Of a stretch of 64,000 bases of DNA, positions 25,128 to 36,336 are shown one piece after another; the first letter of the stretch is position 1, and the number at the start of each line of letters is the position of its first letter. The stretch lies in assembly GCF_000196655.1 (NCBI RefSeq), contig NC_014253.1, forward strand, positions 1,567,423 to 1,631,422, in the 5' to 3' direction. Source of the DNA: Methanohalobium evestigatum Z-7303. GTDB lineage: Archaea; Halobacteriota; Methanosarcinia; Methanosarcinales; Methanosarcinaceae. Made by a program: the position numbers and the translations under genes. Under the pieces are notes generated by a model, which saw only the letters and a list, made by a program, of their open reading frames with translations, was not told where the DNA came from and did not search any database.

Positions 25128-25841
25128 TTATTTGAATTTATCAAATGTCCCATCCTTTTTGCCCATATAGATTTCATCTATCATACCAGTAAATATCCCA
25201 TGCTCGACTATACCAGGTATAGCAGACAGCTCTGAAGCCAGATTATTTGGATTTTCAATTACATCAAAATCTGCATCAATTATGAGGTTACCATTATCTG
25301 TAATAACAGGACCATCTTTATGCACAGCCTGACGGATTTCTGGTTCTGCACCCATGTTCTGCATATTTTGCAGAACCAGATTTCTGGAATATGGAAGGAC
25401 CTCTACTGGTACAGAGTGGTTCAATTTATCGCTGAGCTTGGATTCATCAATTACCGCTATAAATTGTTTTGATGAACATGCCACCACTTTCTCTTTTGTA
25501 TGGGCAGCTCCTCCACCTTTGATTGCATTAAGTTCAAAATCCACCTGGTCGGCTCCATCTATATCAAGGTCAAGTTCTGGATGTTCAGATAGACTGGTAA
25601 GAGGTATCCCTGCATCGATTGCAAGCATTTCTGACTGGTAGGAAGTTACTACTGCCTGTACATCGAGTTCCTCTTCATTGATTCTTTTTCCAACTTCACT
25701 TATTGCATAGGCGGTAGTAGAACCTGTTCCGAGTCCTATTATCATTCCGTCTTCTACAAGACCTGCAGCTGCAACCCCTGCAGATTCCTTTCCTGAATCT
25801 GATGTTTTTTTATTTCTACCCTTCATCTTATCCGTATCCAA
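25128..25841 (-). CDS. rpiA: Ribose-5-phosphate isomerase A
   Basis: 237 residues. The signatures 'MIIGLGTGSTTAYAI' (phosphate loop), 'DIDGADQVDF', 'IKGGGAAHTKEK' (catalytic Glu/Lys region) and 'IIDADF' are those of RpiA. It interconverts ribose-5-phosphate and ribulose-5-phosphate, which supplies PRPP in methanogens. It is last in a minus-strand run rpiA-aspS-gatD-argH. ATG 25826 is an alternative start that would drop five residues; homologs usually begin close to 'SGKESAG'. Confidence 0.93.
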   Translation of the reverse strand: MDTDKMKGRNKKTSDSGKESAGVAAAGLVEDGMIIGLGTGSTTAYAISEVGKRINEEELDVQAVVTSYQSEMLAIDAGIPLTSLSEHPELDLDIDGADQVDFELNAIKGGGAAHTKEKVVACSSKQFIAVIDESKLSDKLNHSVPVEVLPYSRNLVLQNMQNMGAEPEIRQAVHKDGPVITDNGNLIIDADFDVIENPNNLASELSAIPGIVEHGIFTGMIDEIYMGKKDGTFDKFK

Positions 25842-25858
25842 AAAAATAAAAAGTAGAA

Positions 25859-27190
25859 TCAGGGTGATAATCTTCGTCTGTCTCTGGGGAACAGAACAAC
25901 TTCCCTGATATTTTCCAGACCAAGCATTGTCATTAACAAACGTTCACAACCGAGACCCCATCCTGCATGCGGGGGCATTCCATAACGGAAAGCATCCAGA
26001 TAAAAATCGAAACTATCAGGGTCAAGTCCCTGATTTTCTATCCTGTTTTTCAGCATATCATAATAATGGATTCTTTGAGCACCTGATGAAAGTTCCAGCC
26101 TTGTGTGCATCATATCAAATGTTTTACTTATTTCAGGGTTATCTTCATAAGGCATTGCATAGAACGGTTTTATCTCGGTCGGCCAGTCAATTATAAAGTA
26201 ATGATGTGCACCGGTTTCATTGTATACATGCTCTCCAAGTGTATGTTCAGAAAGTGTACTTAAATCATCACCCCATTCCAATTCTTCTTTACCATACTGG
26301 TTAATAATATCAATTGCTTCTGAATAGGTCAATCTCTTGAACGGGGTTTCTGGTACTTCAAGGTCAATCCCAAGATACTCAAGTTGCTGGGATGCATTTT
26401 CTTTTACCTGCGAATATGCATGAGCAATTGTATTTTCCAGTGTTTCCATAATATCAAAATGGTCTGAAAAACTGGATTCCATATCTATGGATGTTGCCTC
26501 ATTCAGATGTCTGCGGGTATCATGTTCCTCTGCCCTAAATATAGGACCGATTTCAAAAACCTTTTCCAGTCCACCCGACATCAATATCTGCTTGAAAAGC
26601 TGGGGGCTCTGGTTTAAAAATGCCTCTCTATCAAAATAGGTTATCGGGAAAAGTGATGTTCCACCTTCTGTAGCAGTTGCCACAACTTTTGGAGTGGTGG
26701 TCTCGATAAAACCTTCTCTTGTAAAGTTGTCCCGTACAGCCTTTAATACTTCATGACGGATTTTGAATATAGCACTGGTTCTTGGTTTCCGTAAATCCAC
26801 ATAACGTGAATCAAGACAGGTGTCCATTTCTGCTTCCACTTTACCGGTGGTATCCAGTGGGAGTGGAGTACAGGATTCATTGAGCACTGTTATATCATCG
26901 GGTAATACTTCATAACCGTTAGGTGCTTTTTCTTCAGGCTTTACAGTACCTGTAACAGATATTACCGATTCACGCATCAGTTTTTTAGCCTTGTTAAAGA
27001 AATCTGAATCTACTTTTTTCTTTACAAGGGTCACCTGTGCCATACCCTCACGGTCGCGAAGGACTACAAAACAGATACCTCCAAGGTCACGCACTTCATG
27101 TACCCAGCCAGCAAGAGTTACGCTTTTATCAGCCATCTCTTCCGGTTCTATATCTCTTGTATGGTGTGTTCTAAGTTTTTCCATTAACAT
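25859..27190 (-). CDS. aspS: Aspartyl-tRNA synthetase (archaeal type, probably non-discriminating)
   Basis: 443 residues, the archaeal length without the bacterial insertion domain. The OB-fold anticodon-binding domain ('[20 protein letters not shown]') is followed by class II motifs: motif 2 '[20 protein letters not shown]' and motif 3 '[16 protein letters not shown]'. It lies with gatD downstream, which suits an organism using tRNA-dependent amidation, so charging of both tRNA-Asp and tRNA-Asn is likely, although the amidase partner GatCAB is not in the window. Start ATG follows AAGGTGA. Confidence 0.95.
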   Translation of the reverse strand: MLMEKLRTHHTRDIEPEEMADKSVTLAGWVHEVRDLGGICFVVLRDREGMAQVTLVKKKVDSDFFNKAKKLMRESVISVTGTVKPEEKAPNGYEVLPDDITVLNESCTPLPLDTTGKVEAEMDTCLDSRYVDLRKPRTSAIFKIRHEVLKAVRDNFTREGFIETTTPKVVATATEGGTSLFPITYFDREAFLNQSPQLFKQILMSGGLEKVFEIGPIFRAEEHDTRRHLNEATSIDMESSFSDHFDIMETLENTIAHAYSQVKENASQQLEYLGIDLEVPETPFKRLTYSEAIDIINQYGKEELEWGDDLSTLSEHTLGEHVYNETGAHHYFIIDWPTEIKPFYAMPYEDNPEISKTFDMMHTRLELSSGAQRIHYYDMLKNRIENQGLDPDSFDFYLDAFRYGMPPHAGWGLGCERLLMTMLGLENIREVVLFPRDRRRLSP

Positions 27191-27257
27191 ATATTCACCT
27201 TGATAAATTTGAAATTATGGAATTTAAATTACTTTCATAAATTTAATTGTCACTCTT

Positions 27258-28523
27258 TTAACATAGGCTTCTGGAAGTCATTTCATGTGAAATATTGGAT
27301 TTCAGCATTTCTATAGCTGTATCAAAATCATCTGTCTGTCCAAGTACCCACATTAATTTAACATGTGCAACTTCCGGAAGCATATCTTCAGCTTCAATAG
27401 CTCCAGCTTTTAGCATATCTCTTCCTGTATCATAAACTCTGTCACATACTCTTCCGTTCAAACATTGAGATGCCACAACTACCGGAATTCCAGAGTCCAC
27501 TGCTCTTTCAATTTCTGGTACCCAGTCTGTTGATACATGTCCCAGACCCGTTCCTTCCAGAACAATTCCTCTATAACCCGAATCAATATAATGCGAAAGA
27601 ACATCAGGGCTTGTTCCGGGTGTGAATTTTACAAGACCACAGCTTGGTTCTATCTGTTCTCTGACATTTAATTTTCTGGTGCCGCGTTTTGTGTAATCCG
27701 AAATTGTTTCTATTTTACGGTTAGAATAATCGACAAAACCAATAGGGTCCGAGTTTATGGATTTGAAAGCATCCCTTCTGGATGTATGCATCTTTCTTAC
27801 CTGTGTACCGCGGTGTATTTCACAGTAATCATCTGATGTTGTCCCGTGCATAACTGCAGTTACTTCAGCAATATCACTTGTTGCAACAGTTGCTGCACAT
27901 ATTGCATTCATTGCATTGTCACTGCTCGGTCTGTCCGCACTTCTTTGAGACCCTACAAACACTATCGGAACCGGTGTATCAATCATAAACGACAGTGCAG
28001 CTGCGGAATACATCATGGTATCAGTCCCATGTGCTATTATAATACCGTCTGCACCGTTTTCAATTTCTTTTGAAACCGTCTTTGCAAGTTCAGTCCAGTA
28101 TTCAGGTTTCATATTCTCGGACAGTACATTGTACACCACCTTCCCGGTGAACTCTGCGATTTCACTCAACTCAGGTATCGTCTCAAGTATGTCGTCTGCC
28201 GAAAATTGTGCAGTTACTGCTCCTGTTCTGTAATCGATTTTACTTGCAATCGTTCCCCCAGTTGAAAGTATAGATACTTTGGGGAGATCACTTTTTTGTT
28301 TTGTAGATGCGGATTCAGGTTTAAAAAATCGTGTTTTTTCTTCTGCTTCTTTCTTTTCCACAACCGTGATTTCAGCATTTTCAGGATGTATTCCAGCATT
28401 ATAGCCGCTGTCCATTTTCAGTACAATATGCTCCGTATTGCTGGGTCTTACAATACCCTCATATACAACATCGTTTTTTACTATCTGTACCCGGTCGCCC
28501 TGTTCTAAATCCATAACAATCAC
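27258..28523 (-). CDS. gatD: Glutamyl-tRNA(Gln) amidotransferase subunit D
   Basis: 421 residues. An N-terminal beta-barrel ('[20 protein letters not shown]') precedes an L-asparaginase-like domain with '[20 protein letters not shown]' and '[20 protein letters not shown]' carrying the catalytic Thr, Thr and Asp. GatD supplies ammonia for GatE in converting Glu-tRNA-Gln to Gln-tRNA-Gln, an archaeal hallmark. gatE is not in the window. GTG 28523 directly abuts argH; ATG 28514 is an alternative start. Confidence 0.95.
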   Translation of the reverse strand: MIVMDLEQGDRVQIVKNDVVYEGIVRPSNTEHIVLKMDSGYNAGIHPENAEITVVEKKEAEEKTRFFKPESASTKQKSDLPKVSILSTGGTIASKIDYRTGAVTAQFSADDILETIPELSEIAEFTGKVVYNVLSENMKPEYWTELAKTVSKEIENGADGIIIAHGTDTMMYSAAALSFMIDTPVPIVFVGSQRSADRPSSDNAMNAICAATVATSDIAEVTAVMHGTTSDDYCEIHRGTQVRKMHTSRRDAFKSINSDPIGFVDYSNRKIETISDYTKRGTRKLNVREQIEPSCGLVKFTPGTSPDVLSHYIDSGYRGIVLEGTGLGHVSTDWVPEIERAVDSGIPVVVASQCLNGRVCDRVYDTGRDMLKAGAIEAEDMLPEVAHVKLMWVLGQTDDFDTAIEMLKSNISHEMTSRSLC

Positions 28524-30002
28524 TTATTTACTTTTAATACAGCCATCAACAAGCTCAAACAGATTATCAATGGAACTGCCTATATTACTGTTTACCTTTT
28601 CAAGCTTTTTTTCATCGTTTTCCAGTTTAGATTTACAGTTATTGATACATCTAAGCATTTCATCAGGTGCAGGTCCACCAATAACATCGCGTTTTTTAAT
28701 GTTTAAGACCGGATCAAGTGCTTCCTGAACCAGTCCCTCAGTTAATCCAATATCACTTAATTTTTTACCCAGTACATCCAGTGAAACATTATCTATTTTT
28801 TCAATTGTTGGTGTACCGGGTTCTTTGGCAATCGCACCTATTATCTGATGAGCCGTTCTAAACGGTATACCCGTCACCCTTACAAGTGTATCTGCAAGTT
28901 CGGTTGCAGTTGTAAAACCTTCTTTTGATCTTGAAAGCATTACCTCTGAATTTATATTCATATCCTCAAACATCCCTGACATAATTTTGACAGATGATGA
29001 GGTGATGTTTACAGTATTCACAATACTGGGATTTGCTTCCTGTAAATCCCGGTTATAGCTCATGGGCAACGCCTTGCATATTGATAAAAGAGATGTTAGC
29101 GAACCTATAGAAGACCCGGTTTTACCTCTAATAAGTTCAGCAGTATCAGGGTTCTTTTTTTGAGGCATGATTGATGATGTTGACGCGTATTTATCACCAA
29201 GTTCCACAAAGTTGAACTCAGGCGATGACCATATAATTATTTCTTCAGCCATTCTGCTAAGGTTTATCATAAGATTTGACAATACAGACGCCGATTCAAC
29301 CAAAAAATCACGGGTACTTACCGCATCCATAGAGTTTTCAATCAGACCATCAAACCCCAGTAATTCCTGTGTCCTTGTACGGTTGAGATTGAAACCTGTA
29401 GATGCAAAAGCTGCCGACCCAAGAGGGCACATATTTATCCTTTTAAAAGCATCAAACAAACGGTCAAAATCTCTGGATAATGATTCTGCATGGGCTACAA
29501 GATGATGAGCAAACGTTGTGGGCTGTGCATGCTGCAGGTGTGTAAAACCCGGCATTACAGTATCCACATTATAAGAAGCGATTTTGAGCAATACTGTGCG
29601 AAGGTTTACCAGTTCAGACATTATCCCTGTTATTTCATCTCTTAGATATATACGGAGACAGGTTGCTATTTCATCATTGCGTGAACGACCAGAATGCATC
29701 TTTCCACCGATGTCTTCACCTACCATGTCAATCAATTTTGATTCAAGCGATATATGGATGTCCTCATAATCATGGCTCAAACTTTCGATACCATCTTCTT
29801 TTATTTTTAAAAGCGCTTCAAGTATACGGGTGCATTCTTCCTCATGGATGATTTCCTGTTCTTCCAGCATTATTGTATGTGCCATATCCACAAGGATATC
29901 AGCCTGAAATATCCACCTGTCTGTTTCCATAGACGATATGTATTTGAGAACTTCATCGTCAGGAATTTCGGAAAGTCTGCCTCTTCGCAAAATATCGCTC
30001 AT
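28524..30002 (-). CDS. argH: Argininosuccinate lyase
   Basis: 492 residues, full length. The fumarase-superfamily signature 'STSSIMPQKKNPDTAELIRG' contains the flexible catalytic Ser loop. Also 'GKMHSGRSRNDEIATCLRIY' and 'PGFTHLQHAQPTTFAHHL' for substrate binding and the catalytic His. It makes arginine plus fumarate from argininosuccinate. It is first in the minus-strand run that continues into gatD without a gap, so they are probably cotranscribed. Confidence 0.96.
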   Translation of the reverse strand: MSDILRRGRLSEIPDDEVLKYISSMETDRWIFQADILVDMAHTIMLEEQEIIHEEECTRILEALLKIKEDGIESLSHDYEDIHISLESKLIDMVGEDIGGKMHSGRSRNDEIATCLRIYLRDEITGIMSELVNLRTVLLKIASYNVDTVMPGFTHLQHAQPTTFAHHLVAHAESLSRDFDRLFDAFKRINMCPLGSAAFASTGFNLNRTRTQELLGFDGLIENSMDAVSTRDFLVESASVLSNLMINLSRMAEEIIIWSSPEFNFVELGDKYASTSSIMPQKKNPDTAELIRGKTGSSIGSLTSLLSICKALPMSYNRDLQEANPSIVNTVNITSSSVKIMSGMFEDMNINSEVMLSRSKEGFTTATELADTLVRVTGIPFRTAHQIIGAIAKEPGTPTIEKIDNVSLDVLGKKLSDIGLTEGLVQEALDPVLNIKKRDVIGGPAPDEMLRCINNCKSKLENDEKKLEKVNSNIGSSIDNLFELVDGCIKSK

Positions 30003-30156
30003 TAATATACCTCATTGGTTCTATTTTTGAATGAAAATATAAAGTAAAATGATACATATCGTTTAAAAAGGATTTGATATTAACCGACTGGGTTATCACA
30101 TTATAACATATAAAAATTGAGATGATTACTGTAATAAAAGTAATAAAATAAGATTT

Positions 30157-32421
30157 TCAGCTCTCGGTTTCAGGAAGTTTTACATGGACAGTAGTTCCTT
30201 TTCCTTCTATACTGTCTATCCAGATATTACCATAGTGAGCATCTACTATAAGTTTACATATATAAAGCCCAAGTCCTGTTCCTCCATATTTGCGTCTGAT
30301 GGATGAATCAATCTGGTAGAAACGCTGGAAAAGATAGGGAATAAGGTCTTCAGGAATCCCTACACCGGTATCAGTTACTTTTATATGGATATGTTCATCC
30401 TCTTCAAATGCTTCCACTGTTATTTCACCACCAGAAGATGTGAATTTTGTTGCATTATCAAGGAGATTTGTCAGCATATCGGTTAATTTAGCTTTATCAC
30501 CATTTATCTGTGGAATGTTTTCTGATACATTTTTGTTCAAAATTAGACCTTTTTTATTAATTTCAAAATTGGTGTCTTCTATCGCATCGTCTATTACTTT
30601 TGATATCTGAACAGGTTCAAATGAATACTCGATTTTACCCGCCTGACTCATACTCATATAAATAAGAGAATCTACAAGTCTTCTAAGACGTTCAGAATTT
30701 CGTACTATAGTATTCATTGTCTTTTTCTGTTCATCATTGAGCTTTCCAAGTGTCTCTTCATAAATGATATTACTGTAACCTTTAATAGATGTCAATGGTG
30801 TTTTTAATTCATGACTTACATTGGATAAAAATTCGTCTTTCATCTTATCAAGGGATTTAAGTTCTTCGTTGGCTTTGGCAAGTTCATTTGCATATTCATT
30901 GAGTTTTCTTTCAGCACGTTTTCGTTCGGTAATATCTCTGGCAAGTGCAAGTATAGCAGTTTTGCCTTCATATTCTATAATTCTGCTGCTCAACTCTACA
31001 GGAATACTTGAGCCGTTTTTGGTTATTTGTACCGTTTCAAAAATTCCGTGTCCTTTTTTCTGGATAGTATTCAAGCGGTTTTTCATATTGTCTGCATAAA
31101 AAGGTGATATCAAGTCCATTGATTTTATATTTGTCAATTCGTCTTTACTGTAACCCAGTCTCTGACTTGCTAACTGATTTACTTCAAGTATATTGCCTTT
31201 CAAATCGTGTATAAAAATAGCATCATTGGCGTTCTCAAAAAGGCTTCTGAATTTTTTCTCAGATTCTTTTAAAGCTTCTTCTGCCTGTTTGCGTTCTGTA
31301 ATATCCTCAACAATACCGACTCCACCCTGTATTGTTCCTTCTTCTGAAATGATTGGGCTAAAATCCACTTTCAGAGGAACTGTTTTGTTACTTGTTGGTG
31401 ACCGATAATAACCCTCATAATGTCCCGTTTTTTTCTGAAACACCTGATATAGAGCCTTTTTCATATCTTCATCTTCCAGAGATTTTGGCATATCAAAACC
31501 TATTAATTCATCTCTGGTTAAATCAAGAATTTTTAACATGTTCTCATTGCCACTTGTTACTACACCGTTCTCATCAAAATCAAATATACCAAGTGGTGAA
31601 TTTTCAAATATCAATCTGTATTTTCTTTCAGATTTTCGTAAAGCTTCTTCTGCCTTCTTTCTTTCAGTTACATCAATAATTATACCCTGATAATAAGCAG
31701 GAACTCCATTATATTTCCGACCGAGCATGGAACGTTCAGTTACCCATCGTGCTTCACCAGATTTGGTCAATATCCTATACTCTTTGGTAAAATAAGTATA
31801 TCCACCAATTTCAACCTGTGAAACCGCATCACGAACTTTTTGTAAATCATCTGGATGTACAATATCACCAAAAATAAGCCGACCTGAAGTGAAATCTTCC
31901 GAAGTATAACCGAACTGGATTATATTGTCCGAAACAAATTCTACTGGCCAGTCTTTTTCAGCCCTCCATAAAAACGCGATGACCGGGCTGCTTTTATATA
32001 TGGATTCCAACTTGTTTTCAGCTTCCCATTCATCACGCTGGGTTTTTTTGCTGAGCTTTTGTTCGGTTATATCTTCAATGATACATGCCATACCATTGTA
32101 ATTAGAATCAGTATCGCTTATTGGCACAAGCCTGCCGCTTTGATAAGTTATATTACCCTTTTTATTTCTTAGAGGTATAGACTTAAAGTGTTCTGGCTGA
32201 AGTGTATTTTTCACACGCAAAAATAGTTCTCTAAAATGTACATCATTTCCAATTGTTCTTTCAGGCATATAAGACATAAGATATTTTCCGATAACATCCT
32301 CTTTTGAAATACCGGTTATATCAGCCATATTTTGGCTAAAATAGATGAATTTGTCAAATTTGTCAACAACCCAGATACCCTGACTGATATTTTCAAGTAT
32401 TTGTTCATAGAATTCATTCAC
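30157..32421 (-). CDS. Four-PAS sensor histidine kinase
   Basis: 754 residues, no membrane segment. Four PAS domains lie near residues 5-115, 145-255, 265-375 and 385-495, each closing on a 'DITE(Q/R)K' helix. HisKA has its phosphorylated His in 'NVSHELKTPLTS'; the HATPase domain has N-box 'LLDNATKF', G1 'DTGVGIPEDL' and G2 'KYGGTGLGLYICK'. It should autophosphorylate in response to a cytoplasmic signal. No cognate regulator is adjacent; the nearest receiver protein is at 16.5 kb. GTG start 9 nt after GGGG. Confidence 0.92.
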   Translation of the reverse strand: MNEFYEQILENISQGIWVVDKFDKFIYFSQNMADITGISKEDVIGKYLMSYMPERTIGNDVHFRELFLRVKNTLQPEHFKSIPLRNKKGNITYQSGRLVPISDTDSNYNGMACIIEDITEQKLSKKTQRDEWEAENKLESIYKSSPVIAFLWRAEKDWPVEFVSDNIIQFGYTSEDFTSGRLIFGDIVHPDDLQKVRDAVSQVEIGGYTYFTKEYRILTKSGEARWVTERSMLGRKYNGVPAYYQGIIIDVTERKKAEEALRKSERKYRLIFENSPLGIFDFDENGVVTSGNENMLKILDLTRDELIGFDMPKSLEDEDMKKALYQVFQKKTGHYEGYYRSPTSNKTVPLKVDFSPIISEEGTIQGGVGIVEDITERKQAEEALKESEKKFRSLFENANDAIFIHDLKGNILEVNQLASQRLGYSKDELTNIKSMDLISPFYADNMKNRLNTIQKKGHGIFETVQITKNGSSIPVELSSRIIEYEGKTAILALARDITERKRAERKLNEYANELAKANEELKSLDKMKDEFLSNVSHELKTPLTSIKGYSNIIYEETLGKLNDEQKKTMNTIVRNSERLRRLVDSLIYMSMSQAGKIEYSFEPVQISKVIDDAIEDTNFEINKKGLILNKNVSENIPQINGDKAKLTDMLTNLLDNATKFTSSGGEITVEAFEEDEHIHIKVTDTGVGIPEDLIPYLFQRFYQIDSSIRRKYGGTGLGLYICKLIVDAHYGNIWIDSIEGKGTTVHVKLPETES

Positions 32422-32532
32422 ATTAAACTACCCCGAAAATACAACAATATTTAGTTATCTGCTCAAATACTATTAATTACTATTTGTGTTGTTATTATTT
32501 ACTTTTTGCCAACAAAAAAGCAGATTATAAAT

Positions 32533-33621
32533 TCAGGGTTTTTTCAGAGTTACCCAGAATATATTTCCTATACCTTCAGGATTATCATATACCCCCACTT
32601 TACCACCATGTAATTCTATTACCCTTTTAACAATTGCAAGACCAAGACCAAGACCTTTTATATCACTTTTATCAGCACGTTCAAAACGCTCAAACAATCT
32701 GGACTTGTCTTTTTTGTCTACCCCCTCCCCAGAATCTGCAAAATTAATTTTCCAAAAATCTTTTTCATCCTGTATAGCAATTGTGACCCGACTGTTTTCC
32801 GGACTATATTTTATAGCATTGGATAAAAGGTTATAAAACACATCTTCGATGATGTCATTGACAAGGGCTGGATAACTTCCATGTGTTCTGGTTTCTACTT
32901 TTATACCCTTTTCATCTATCTGGTCTTTGAGGTCATCGACCACATTACTGATTATAGGAGATATGTCGATATTATTTAGTTCAAGTCTTTCAGTTAATTC
33001 CAGTCTTGACAATTTGGATGCTGATTCAATGACATTTATCAATTTTTCGTTGTGGTGTTTAATTTTTTTAAGTATTTTTATCTTGTTGCTGTCATTTTCT
33101 ATATCAAGTAACACCTGAGTAAAACCGTTGACAAGCCCTGCAGGATTCAAAAGGTCATGGCGGATTATATCTGTAAATAAATCCTTATATTCAATTGATT
33201 TTTCAAGTTCCTGAGTGTACTTTTGCTGGTTATGTAACTTTTCTTCAAGCTGGGTGATATCAACAAAACTAAGTATCTGATAGTTTAAACCGTTCCTTGT
33301 AATAGACGATGACGTCATAAATACAGGTAAATTATCTCCGTCAATAGTTCTTATTTTACATTCAAGTTCATTATTTTTGTCGATTAAACAGCCAGCATTT
33401 TCAGGAAACACAATAAATTCTGAAACAGGATTGCCAACCACTGACTGTTTAGTATATCCTGTTTTATCTACAGCATATATATTTGTATCAACAACAACAT
33501 GTGTTTCCTTATCAACAACAAAAATACCATTTTGTTGGGCTTCAAATATTGCTTTTAAATACGAGTAATCATTTTCAACTGAATCTGGGATGTTTACCCC
33601 TTTATTATATTCGGATAACAA
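32533..33621 (-). CDS. PAS sensor histidine kinase
   Basis: About 362 residues. One PAS domain ('QQNGIFVVDKETHVVVDTN') and a coiled linker lead to a diverged HisKA with His in 'DIIRHDLLNPAGLVNGF' and a HATPase domain ('LLSNAIKYSPEN', 'DSGEGVDKKD', 'GLGLGLAIVKRV'). The TTG at 33621 lies 6 nt after AAGGGGG; the longer frame from ATG 33648 would translate through that Shine-Dalgarno. It is the same orientation as the four-PAS kinase 111 bp downstream, so they may form one signalling unit. Confidence 0.9.
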   Translation of the reverse strand: MLSEYNKGVNIPDSVENDYSYLKAIFEAQQNGIFVVDKETHVVVDTNIYAVDKTGYTKQSVVGNPVSEFIVFPENAGCLIDKNNELECKIRTIDGDNLPVFMTSSSITRNGLNYQILSFVDITQLEEKLHNQQKYTQELEKSIEYKDLFTDIIRHDLLNPAGLVNGFTQVLLDIENDSNKIKILKKIKHHNEKLINVIESASKLSRLELTERLELNNIDISPIISNVVDDLKDQIDEKGIKVETRTHGSYPALVNDIIEDVFYNLLSNAIKYSPENSRVTIAIQDEKDFWKINFADSGEGVDKKDKSRLFERFERADKSDIKGLGLGLAIVKRVIELHGGKVGVYDNPEGIGNIFWVTLKKP

Positions 33622-33648
33622 TATATACCCCCTTAATTGTTTAAACAT

Positions 33649-33993
33649 CCAGCTAAAAGCTTTCTGTATTATCTATTACTAATACAGTCTATAACTACAA
33701 CAAACCCCTACCATGATTTACTATATATAATTTAGTTACTGACTTTGATAAATTATAATCAGATAGTAACAATATTAAAAACTGTTGTTAATTACTAATA
33801 TTACTTTTGAAACTAAGATACAAAACTTTTATATATGAATTTATTTTGAAACTGCAATTTTTTATAAAAATATAAATTACCAAAATTTAAGTGGTAGAAA
33901 AATGTTTACAGCAGGTTATTGTTGACTGATACTTCTATCCATGATTTTTAAATAGCAGTATTATATAGGTCATATAAATTAAAAGGGATAAAA
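33649..33993. other. Divergent intergenic region between a kinase gene and dapL
   Basis: AT-rich, no gene. CTGTATT/AATACAG (33664-33687) forms an inverted repeat just upstream of the kinase gene. TATA-like stretches near 33830 and 33960 may serve dapL. Confidence 0.5.
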
Positions 33994-35166
33994 ATGACAG
34001 GTGAAGAAATGTACGCAGATAGAATAAACTCACTCCCCCCATACCTGTTTGCAGCGATAGATGAAGCAAAGGCAGAAGTGATGAACAAAGGTGTAGATGT
34101 TATAGACCTTGGTGTAGGAGACCCTGACCAGCCAACACCACAACACATTATAGATTCCATGTCAGAAGCCATCTACAATCCCAATTATCACAGATACCCG
34201 TCATACAACGGCATGTATGATTTTAGAAATGCTGCTGCTGATTGGTGCAAAGAGAATAGAGGGTTTGAAGTAGACCCTGATACCCAGACCCTGACAATGA
34301 TAGGTCTGAAAGAAGGTATAGCCCACAGTCCACTTGCATTTATTAATCCGGGTGATACAGCACTTGTACCAAACCCTGCATATCCAGTTTACAAGATAGG
34401 AACACTTTTTGCTGGAGGGGAAGCCTACACCATGCCGTTGCTTGAAGAAAACGGATTTTTACCAGACCTTGATGCGATACCAAAGGAAGTCTGTGACAGA
34501 ACCAAAATGATGTTTTTGAATTATCCGAACAACCCCACAGGTGCTGTTGCTGATCACAAGTTCTTTGAAGAAGTGGTTGATTTTGCAAGAGACAACGATA
34601 TTGTTGTTGTTCATGATAATGCCTATTCAGACATCGTATTTGACGGATACGAATCCCCAAGTTTCCTGAATGTTGACGGAGCAATGGATGTTGGTGTTGA
34701 ACTGTATTCACTTTCCAAGACCTATAATATGACCGGATGGCGTATTGCTTTTGCAGTAGGAAACAGCGATATTATAAAGGGAATTGGAAAAGTCAAATCC
34801 AATGTCGATTCAGGTGCTTTTGAAGCTGTCCAGAAAGCAGGTGTAACGGCACTCACCTCATCACAGCAGTGTGTTTCAGATATGAACAAAATCTACAAGG
34901 ACAGACGTGATGCACTGCTTAAAGGTCTCAATAAACTCGGACTTGATGTAAAACCACAGAAAGCTACATTCTATACATGGGCTCCTGTCCCAGAAGGATA
35001 CAATTCTATAGAATTCTCCAAACTCCTGCTTGAGGATGCCGGAATTGTTGCTACACCCGGTGTGGGTTTCGGAGACTATGGAGACGGCTACATCAGATTT
35101 GCACTGACACAGACCGTCGAGCGTATCAATCAGGCAGTTGCAAGGATGGAAGAACTGGAACTTTAA
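33994..35166 (+). CDS. dapL: LL-diaminopimelate aminotransferase
   Basis: 390 residues, class I PLP aminotransferase. '[20 protein letters not shown]' and '[16 protein letters not shown]' are DapL signatures; the PLP-binding Lys is in '[20 protein letters not shown]', with '[11 protein letters not shown]' and the phosphate-binding Arg in 'IRFALTQT'. DapL converts tetrahydrodipicolinate directly to LL-DAP for lysine synthesis; lysA at 49.7 kb completes the pathway. Monocistronic, closed by the terminator at 35175. Confidence 0.93.
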   Translation: MTGEEMYADRINSLPPYLFAAIDEAKAEVMNKGVDVIDLGVGDPDQPTPQHIIDSMSEAIYNPNYHRYPSYNGMYDFRNAAADWCKENRGFEVDPDTQTLTMIGLKEGIAHSPLAFINPGDTALVPNPAYPVYKIGTLFAGGEAYTMPLLEENGFLPDLDAIPKEVCDRTKMMFLNYPNNPTGAVADHKFFEEVVDFARDNDIVVVHDNAYSDIVFDGYESPSFLNVDGAMDVGVELYSLSKTYNMTGWRIAFAVGNSDIIKGIGKVKSNVDSGAFEAVQKAGVTALTSSQQCVSDMNKIYKDRRDALLKGLNKLGLDVKPQKATFYTWAPVPEGYNSIEFSKLLLEDAGIVATPGVGFGDYGDGYIRFALTQTVERINQAVARMEELEL

Positions 35167-35174
35167 GACTATAA

Positions 35175-35195
35175 CTACACCCTTTTTGGGTGTAG
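35175..35195. terminator. Shared terminator between dapL and aroC
   Basis: CTACACCC pairs with GGGTGTAG around a TTTTT loop, 9 bp after the dapL stop, followed by ATTAAAATCTTTTTC. It may also serve the convergent aroC gene. Confidence 0.7.
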
Positions 35196-35215
35196 ATTAA
35201 AATCTTTTTCTTTTA

Positions 35216-36310
35216 TCACATTAATGAATCAGGGTCTATATATCCACTCCTAATCATGTGCTCTGCTATAACCAGTGCTACCATAGATTCGGCAACAGGA
35301 ACCATTCTTGGTGGTATCGTAGGGTCGTGACGACCTTTAACAGATATTTCAGTTTCTGTCATCGTGGATAAATCAACCGTTTTCTGTATTTTTGAAATGG
35401 AAGGTGTCGGTTTCACAGATGCACGGCAGATTATCGGCATACCAGTAGATAAACCTCCAATTATTCCTCCAGCATTGTTGGTTTCTGTACTTACTTCCCC
35501 ATTTTCAATAACAAATGAATCATTCATTTCACTTCCATACATCTTTGAACTTTCAAAACCTGAACCAAATTCAACTCCTTTGACCGCTCCGATACTCATA
35601 ATAGCTTTTGAAAGGTCGGCATCAAGTTTGTCAAATACAGGCTCACCGATTCCTGCTGGGATTCCTTTTACTACTATCTCAACAATACCACCGATGCTGT
35701 CACCCATATCGCGTGCATGTTCCGCCTTTTCACGCATCTTTTCAGCAGCGTCAAGGTCTGCACATCTTAAAGGTGTCTTTTCTAAATTGTTCAGTATCTT
35801 ATCAAACTCCAGTTTTTTTGCTTTAATACCTCCAAGTTCTAGTACATGTGCCACAATTTTGATTCCATAAGTCTCCATCAGGGCTTTTGCAATTGCTCCT
35901 GCTGCAACACGTCCTACTGTTTCCCTTGCAGAAGAACGCCCTCCTCCTCTATAATCCCGGATTCCGTATTTTTTCAGGTAGAAATAATCTGCATGACCGG
36001 GTCGCGGGAGGTTTTTGAGGTGTTCATAGGAACTGGAATTGGCATTTTTGTTCCATACAAGCATTGATATAGGTGTACCAGTACTTTTGTTGTCAAATAC
36101 ACCCGATAATATCTCCACCTCATCGGTTTCTTTTCGAGGGGTAGATACACTGCTCTGTCCCGGACGCCTTCTTTTTAGTTCATTTTCCACAAGTTCCTTA
36201 TTGATTTCCAGCCCCGCCGGAACTCCATCAACGACTACTCCTACTGCACGACCATGAGATTCACCCCATGTTGTTATTTTGAAAAATTGCCCAAATGTAT
36301 TACCTGTCAT
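35216..36310 (-). CDS. aroC: Chorismate synthase
   Basis: 364 residues. '[20 protein letters not shown]' carries the first signature, with '[20 protein letters not shown]' and '[20 protein letters not shown]' as the second, and '[17 protein letters not shown]' near the C-terminus. It converts EPSP to chorismate using reduced FMN. Convergent with dapL; upstream gap to the CDF transporter gene is only 26 bp, so they may be cotranscribed. Confidence 0.97.
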   Translation of the reverse strand: MTGNTFGQFFKITTWGESHGRAVGVVVDGVPAGLEINKELVENELKRRRPGQSSVSTPRKETDEVEILSGVFDNKSTGTPISMLVWNKNANSSSYEHLKNLPRPGHADYFYLKKYGIRDYRGGGRSSARETVGRVAAGAIAKALMETYGIKIVAHVLELGGIKAKKLEFDKILNNLEKTPLRCADLDAAEKMREKAEHARDMGDSIGGIVEIVVKGIPAGIGEPVFDKLDADLSKAIMSIGAVKGVEFGSGFESSKMYGSEMNDSFVIENGEVSTETNNAGGIIGGLSTGMPIICRASVKPTPSISKIQKTVDLSTMTETEISVKGRHDPTIPPRMVPVAESMVALVIAEHMIRSGYIDPDSLM

Positions 36311-36336
36311 GTTTTTAAAACTACCCTGATTTTCAA